DNA of 8,070 nucleotides, taken from assembly GCA_026710525.1 (NCBI GenBank), contig JAPOQT010000145.1, positions 1 to 8,070 on the forward strand. The letters are read 5' to 3'. Shown here one piece after another: positions 5,452-8,070 of this stretch. The position numbers were made by a program, and so were the translations under genes. The notes beneath the pieces were generated by a model. The model saw only the letters and a program-made list of their open reading frames with translations, did not search any database and was not told the DNA's origin. Source of the DNA: Pseudomonadota bacterium. Lineage in GTDB: Bacteria > Bdellovibrionota_B > Oligoflexia > Oligoflexales > Bin106. Each line of letters opens with the position of its first letter. Positions within the stretch are counted from its first letter, which is position 1.

Positions 5452-5985
5452 TTATTTTTTAGCTGATTTACCTGCTTTTAACACAATACGTTCATCCGTG
5501 TAGCGCACTCCCTTGCCGTGGTATGGCTCTGGTTTCCGGTAGTTTCTAATGGTGGCAGCCACCTGGCCGACGAGTTCTTTATTAGAGCCATAGATGGTAC
5601 ACAAGGTATTTTTTTCCACTTTACAGTCGATACCATCAGGCAGCGGATAAATAACATTGTGAGAAAATCCTAAATTAAGATGAAGTTCTCTGCCTTTGAC
5701 CTGCGCCCGATAACCAACACCGATGAGTTGCAGCGACTTGGTAAATCCCTCAGACACTCCGATGACCATATTGTTCAAGAGACTCCTTGTTAAGCCATGA
5801 AAGGCAGCCACATTATCTTTTAATGGCACAACGGACAACTCTTGATCGGTCACATTTACCTTCATACTATCGTGAATCACCCTTACCAGCTCCCCTTTGG
5901 GGCCTTTAACGGTGATGTTCTTATTATCAACCGACACCTGCACACCTTTTGGTAAGGTTATCGGTTTTAATCCAATTCGAGACAT
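5452..5985 (-). CDS. rplF: 50S ribosomal protein L6
   Basis: L6 sits near the factor-binding site of the 50S subunit beside the sarcin-ricin loop and is needed for late assembly. At 177 residues it has exactly the usual length, formed by two similar domains. Recognisable stretches are MSRIGLKPITLPKGVQVSVD (1-20), ITVKGPKGEL (24-33), HGLTRSLLNNMVIGVSEGF (63-81), LQLIGVGYRAQVKG (85-98) and the family signature region PYHGKGVRYTDE (154-165). It ends in a basic tail. The start is ATG with a weak purine-rich GAGTGAG upstream. It lies 22 bp after rpsH and 42 bp before rplR, in normal spc order. Confidence 0.98.
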   Translation of the reverse strand: MSRIGLKPITLPKGVQVSVDNKNITVKGPKGELVRVIHDSMKVNVTDQELSVVPLKDNVAAFHGLTRSLLNNMVIGVSEGFTKSLQLIGVGYRAQVKGRELHLNLGFSHNVIYPLPDGIDCKVEKNTLCTIYGSNKELVGQVAATIRNYRKPEPYHGKGVRYTDERIVLKAGKSAKK

Positions 5986-6007
5986 ACTTTTTACTCACTC
6001 ATGGGCA

Positions 6008-6403
6008 TTAGAAAATGGAACATAAATACTCACCGCCAACACCGCGTTTTCGAGCCTCTCGGCAAGTCATCACACCAGAGGACGTGGATAAAATAGCAAA
6101 ACCAAAACCGTTTTTGACATAGGGTATATCCTTTGCCGACACGTAAACCCTTCGACCAGGTTTACTTTGCCGGAGAAGTTTCTGGAACATTCCTTGACCG
6201 CCTTGATACTTTAAGGCGATTTTAATGAGTCCTTGTTTGTTATCACGAAAGCATTTGAAATCGTGGATAAAACCTTCATGTTTTAAGATAAAGGTGAGGG
6301 CGATTTTTAATCGAGATGCTGGAACTACCACCGTACGATGCTCAGCTTTTTGGGCGTTGCGAATCCTAGTAAGATAATCAGCGATAGGGTCTGTAATATT
6401 CAT
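6008..6403 (-). CDS. rpsH: 30S ribosomal protein S8
   Basis: S8 is a primary 16S rRNA binder in the 30S platform; in E. coli it is also the translational repressor of the spc operon, acting near rplE. The 131 residues equal the usual length. MNITDPIADYLTRIRNAQKA (1-20) is the canonical N-terminus, RVYVSAKDIPYVKNGFGFAI (85-104) is the middle strand region, and STSSGVMTCREARKRGVGGE (106-125) followed by YLCSIF is the rRNA-binding signature. A TTG eight codons further upstream (6427) would overlap rpsN, but the ATG at 6403 matches the family start and has AAGGA about 10 nt upstream, so it is preferred. The gap to rpsN is 17 bp. Confidence 0.97.
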   Translation of the reverse strand: MNITDPIADYLTRIRNAQKAEHRTVVVPASRLKIALTFILKHEGFIHDFKCFRDNKQGLIKIALKYQGGQGMFQKLLRQSKPGRRVYVSAKDIPYVKNGFGFAILSTSSGVMTCREARKRGVGGEYLCSIF

Positions 6404-6420
6404 ATGTGCCTGTTCCTTAC

Positions 6421-6606
6421 TTACCAAGAAGCCTTAGTTACACCCGGCAACAAACCGCCAAGGGCCATTTTACGAAAACAAATCCGGCAGACACCAAAGC
6501 GACGGTACACAGCACGCGGTCTACCACACACGGCACAGCGTGTGTAAGCGCGAGTTGAAAACTTTGGCTTTCTCAAGGCTTTTTGAATGAGTGCTTGCTT
6601 AGCCAT
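6421..6606 (-). CDS. rpsN: 30S ribosomal protein S14, short zinc-binding type
   Basis: S14 is a late-assembling protein of the 30S head next to S3 and S10. This is the 61-residue type with four zinc cysteines: Cys24 and Cys27 (TRCAVCGRPR) and Cys40 and Cys43 (VCRICFRKMA). It begins MAKQALIQKA and ends with the typical GLLPGVTKASW. The short C+ form is the rule in Firmicutes, Actinobacteria and Thermus. Proteobacteria normally carry the approximately 100-residue form without cysteines, so this gene is informative about the host. The start is ATG with AAGGA upstream, 12 bp after rplE; placement between rplE and rpsH is standard. Confidence 0.97.
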   Translation of the reverse strand: MAKQALIQKALRKPKFSTRAYTRCAVCGRPRAVYRRFGVCRICFRKMALGGLLPGVTKASW

Positions 6607-6618
6607 ATCATATCCTTA

Positions 6619-7164
6619 TTACTGTTTAAACGGAAATCGAAACTTTTTAAGTAAAGCCATGGCATGGCTATCATTATCAGTACTTGTTACGAGAGTCACC
6701 CCAACACCTCGGATCGTATCGACCTTGTCGTAGTCGATTTCAGGAAAGACGATAATCTCTTTAAAGCCTATGGTGTAGTTACCGTGACCATCAAAAGCTT
6801 TGGGAGAAAATCCACGGAAGTCACGCACGCGAGGCACAGCTATATTAATCATACGATCGAGAAACTCGTACATTCTTTTGCCTCTGAGTGTTACTGACAC
6901 CCCAATAGGCTGTCCTTCCCGTAATTTGAAACCAGCAATCGATTTTTTGGCGCGTCTCATTACCGGTTTTTGGCCTGAGATGGTGGTGAGATCACGGACA
7001 GCACCCTCAAGTATTTTAACATTTTGATGAGCGGCTCCCTGGCCAATATTCAGCACAATTTTTTTTAGTTTAGGCAGCTGCATAACATTATTGATCTCAA
7101 GCTCCTGCTTAAGCTCAGCAGACATATCCTGATATATTTTTTCAAGTCTAGGCATCGATGACAT
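6619..7164 (-). CDS. rplE: 50S ribosomal protein L5
   Basis: L5 binds 5S rRNA in the central protuberance, touches P-site tRNA and bridges to S13. The 181 residues match the usual 179-185. Key stretches are NNVMQLPKLKKIVLNIGQG (25-43), SGQKPVMRRAKKSIAGFKLR (63-82), RMYEFLDRMINIAVPRVRDF (97-116), FDGHGNYTIGF (124-134), FPEIDYDKVD (140-149) and the FPFKQ end. In wording it is close to proteobacterial L5, although S14 and S4 are not of the proteobacterial type. ATG at 7164 is chosen because GAAGAG lies 8 nt before it; Met4 is an alternative. Only 29 bp separate it from rplN, so the usual rplX is absent. Confidence 0.97.
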   Translation of the reverse strand: MSSMPRLEKIYQDMSAELKQELEINNVMQLPKLKKIVLNIGQGAAHQNVKILEGAVRDLTTISGQKPVMRRAKKSIAGFKLREGQPIGVSVTLRGKRMYEFLDRMINIAVPRVRDFRGFSPKAFDGHGNYTIGFKEIIVFPEIDYDKVDTIRGVGVTLVTSTDNDSHAMALLKKFRFPFKQ

Positions 7165-7193
7165 GATTTTTGCTCTTCATTAATATGGGGACA

Positions 7194-7565
7194 TTATAAA
7201 ACTTCTGGTGCTAGAGAAGCGATCTTAATAAAACCGGCATTCCTGATTTCTCTGGCAACTGGCCCAAAAATCCGGGAGCCAATAGGACTTTTATCTGATT
7301 CTCGCACTAATACGCAAGCATTTTCATCCGCCCGGATGGTAGAGCCGTCAGAGCGAGATATTATGGCTTTGGTCCTGACCACCACAGCTTTTTGTACTGA
7401 GCCTTTTTTTACCTTTGATGTCGGCAAAGCCTCTCTCACTGATACCACAATAATATCGCCAACAGAAGCAGAAGTTTTTTTCGAACCTCCTAAAACTTTT
7501 ACACACCGTAGAGACTTAGCTCCCGAGTTATCTGCTGAAGCTAAAATGGTTTCCATCTGTATCAT
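7194..7565 (-). CDS. rplN: 50S ribosomal protein L14
   Basis: L14 lies at the subunit interface of the 50S, forms intersubunit bridges and is the docking point of the silencing factor RsfS. The 123 residues are exactly the usual length. It begins MIQMETILASADNSGAKSLR (1-20), continues with CVKVLGGSKKTSASVGDIIV (21-40) and KVKKGSVQKAVVVRTK (51-66), and ends SRIFGPVAREIR (97-108) then KIASLAPEVL (114-123). The first ATG fits the family start MIQ; the ribosome binding site (GGAATG) is weak. A 76-bp spacer separates it from rpsQ. Downstream, rplE follows directly rather than rplX. Confidence 0.98.
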   Translation of the reverse strand: MIQMETILASADNSGAKSLRCVKVLGGSKKTSASVGDIIVVSVREALPTSKVKKGSVQKAVVVRTKAIISRSDGSTIRADENACVLVRESDKSPIGSRIFGPVAREIRNAGFIKIASLAPEVL

Positions 7566-7641
7566 AGTTACATTCCAAAATAAGGATCACTGACTGTTAA
7601 TGTATTCCTGACATTAGGTTCGATTGACAATATCTTATATT

Positions 7642-7923
7642 TTATGACTTCACCGTTTCTTGGGGCGCAGAGGCAGCTTTTCTTACGATAGAGAGTAGTT
7701 CGTGACTTTTGTGGGCGCTACGTGGTCTAGTGGCAAATACTAACACCTCATCGCCGATTTGGGTGTCATTATTTTCGTCATGAAACATGATCCGTGTTGT
7801 TTTTTTAATATACTTGCCAACTAGTGGATGGCGGACGAGACGGACCGACTCACCCACCCGTGATTTATTCATTTTATCTTTCGAGACAACACATCGAATA
7901 GAACGTACAGTTTTGTTTGCCAT
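7642..7923 (-). CDS. rpsQ: 30S ribosomal protein S17
   Basis: S17 is an OB-fold primary binder of the 16S rRNA 5' domain. The 93 residues slightly exceed the usual 80-87. The family pattern is visible in CVVSKDKMNKSRVGESVRLV (11-30), RHPLVGKYIKKTTR (31-44), FHDENNDTQIGDEVLVFATR (47-66) and the PRSAHKSHELLSIVRKA end. The last ten residues are a short variable tail. The start is ATG with CGGAG 7 nt upstream. It sits 18 bp after an unidentified basic reading frame at the rpmC position and before rplN, as in the standard S10/spc order. Confidence 0.96.
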   Translation of the reverse strand: MANKTVRSIRCVVSKDKMNKSRVGESVRLVRHPLVGKYIKKTTRIMFHDENNDTQIGDEVLVFATRPRSAHKSHELLSIVRKAASAPQETVKS

Positions 7924-7941
7924 AATACAACTCCGAGGAAA

Positions 7942-8070
7942 TTAAGTTTGTGCACCTTGGTATTTTCGAAGTGTTCTTCTTCGATACTTAGATCTAATTT
8001 TTTTAGAGATTTTTCGTGCTTTCTGTTGTTCTTGTTTTTTCAGTAATTTTCGTTGATCAGCAGGAGCATA
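7942..8070 (-). CDS. C-terminal end of an unidentified basic protein at the rpmC (L29) position
   Basis: The minus-strand frame is open from the window edge and ends at a TAA (7944-7942), giving 42 residues; the other two frames stop within 30 bases of the edge. The segment holds 16 Lys/Arg and only 2 Asp/Glu, including KKQEQQKARKISKKIRSK (11-28) and YRRRTLRKYQ (29-38). Gene order predicts rpmC here, encoding L29, a protein of about 65 residues near the exit tunnel. However, the usual L29 ending (a pattern like R-IARIKT-L-E) is not recognisable. It could be a divergent L29, an L29 with a basic C-terminal extension, or a different protein. The charge and position fit an rRNA-binding protein, but I do not assign a name. 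Confidence 0.6.
   Translation of the reverse strand, partial: YAPADQRKLLKKQEQQKARKISKKIRSKYRRRTLRKYQGAQT

Noticed and set aside
6404..6427. Upstream TTG start for S8 that would add eight residues and overlap rpsN
   Set aside because: The ATG at 6403 gives the canonical S8 N-terminus and family length with its own ribosome binding site.
6338..7593. Several plus-strand frames of 69-85 codons opposite rpsH, rpsN, rplE and rplN
   Set aside because: All are antisense to conserved ribosomal protein genes and look like non-coding translations.
7598..7616. TAATGT/ACATTA inverted repeat in the rpsQ-rplN gap
   Set aside because: A short, almost purely AT stem of this kind is expected by chance, and no other signal accompanies it.
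1..8070. Mobile element, CRISPR array, tRNA or defence system
   Set aside because: The window is filled by conserved ribosomal genes with short spacers; no direct-repeat array, transposase, integrase or cloverleaf was seen.

Overview
The window is one continuous ribosomal-protein gene cluster read entirely from the minus strand. It is the equivalent of the end of the S10 operon, the spc operon and the alpha operon of other bacteria. In transcription order (high to low coordinates) it holds: the 3' end of an unidentified very basic protein at the usual rpmC (L29) position, rpsQ (S17), rplN (L14), rplE (L5), rpsN (S14), rpsH (S8), rplF (L6), rplR (L18), rpsE (S5), rpmD (L30), rplO (L15), secY, infA (IF-1), rpmJ (L36), rpsM (S13), rpsK (S11) and a 3'-truncated rpsD (S4). 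No plus-strand gene is credible, and I see no tRNA, rRNA, IS element or CRISPR array.

The proteins work together: thirteen complete ribosomal proteins (plus the truncated S4), one initiation factor and the protein channel of the Sec translocon, all made in step. Most spacers are 5-90 bp. The largest, 280 bp between secY and infA, carries a sigma70-like promoter candidate, a potentially folded leader and a repeated 7-mer. It probably marks the start of an alpha-operon-like unit (infA-rpmJ-rpsM-rpsK-rpsD).

The organism is a bacterium with moderately AT-rich DNA that uses TTG as a start codon fairly often (rpsD, rpsE, secY). Its phylum cannot be fixed from this window. The order secY-infA-rpmJ-rpsM-rpsK-rpsD without adk or map recalls Betaproteobacteria. 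However, S14 is the short four-cysteine zinc form and S4 is also the zinc-binding form, which argues against a typical beta- or gammaproteobacterium. L30 is present, which argues against the CPR radiation, where L30 is generally missing. A poorly sampled lineage is plausible, but that is inference.

The main departures from a textbook cluster are: no rplX (L24) between rplN and rplE, where only 29 bp remain; an S5 with a roughly 110-residue, strongly acidic, low-complexity C-terminal tail; and an atypical lysine/arginine-rich C-terminus upstream of rpsQ. I found no new multi-gene system; the rest is an ordinary housekeeping region.
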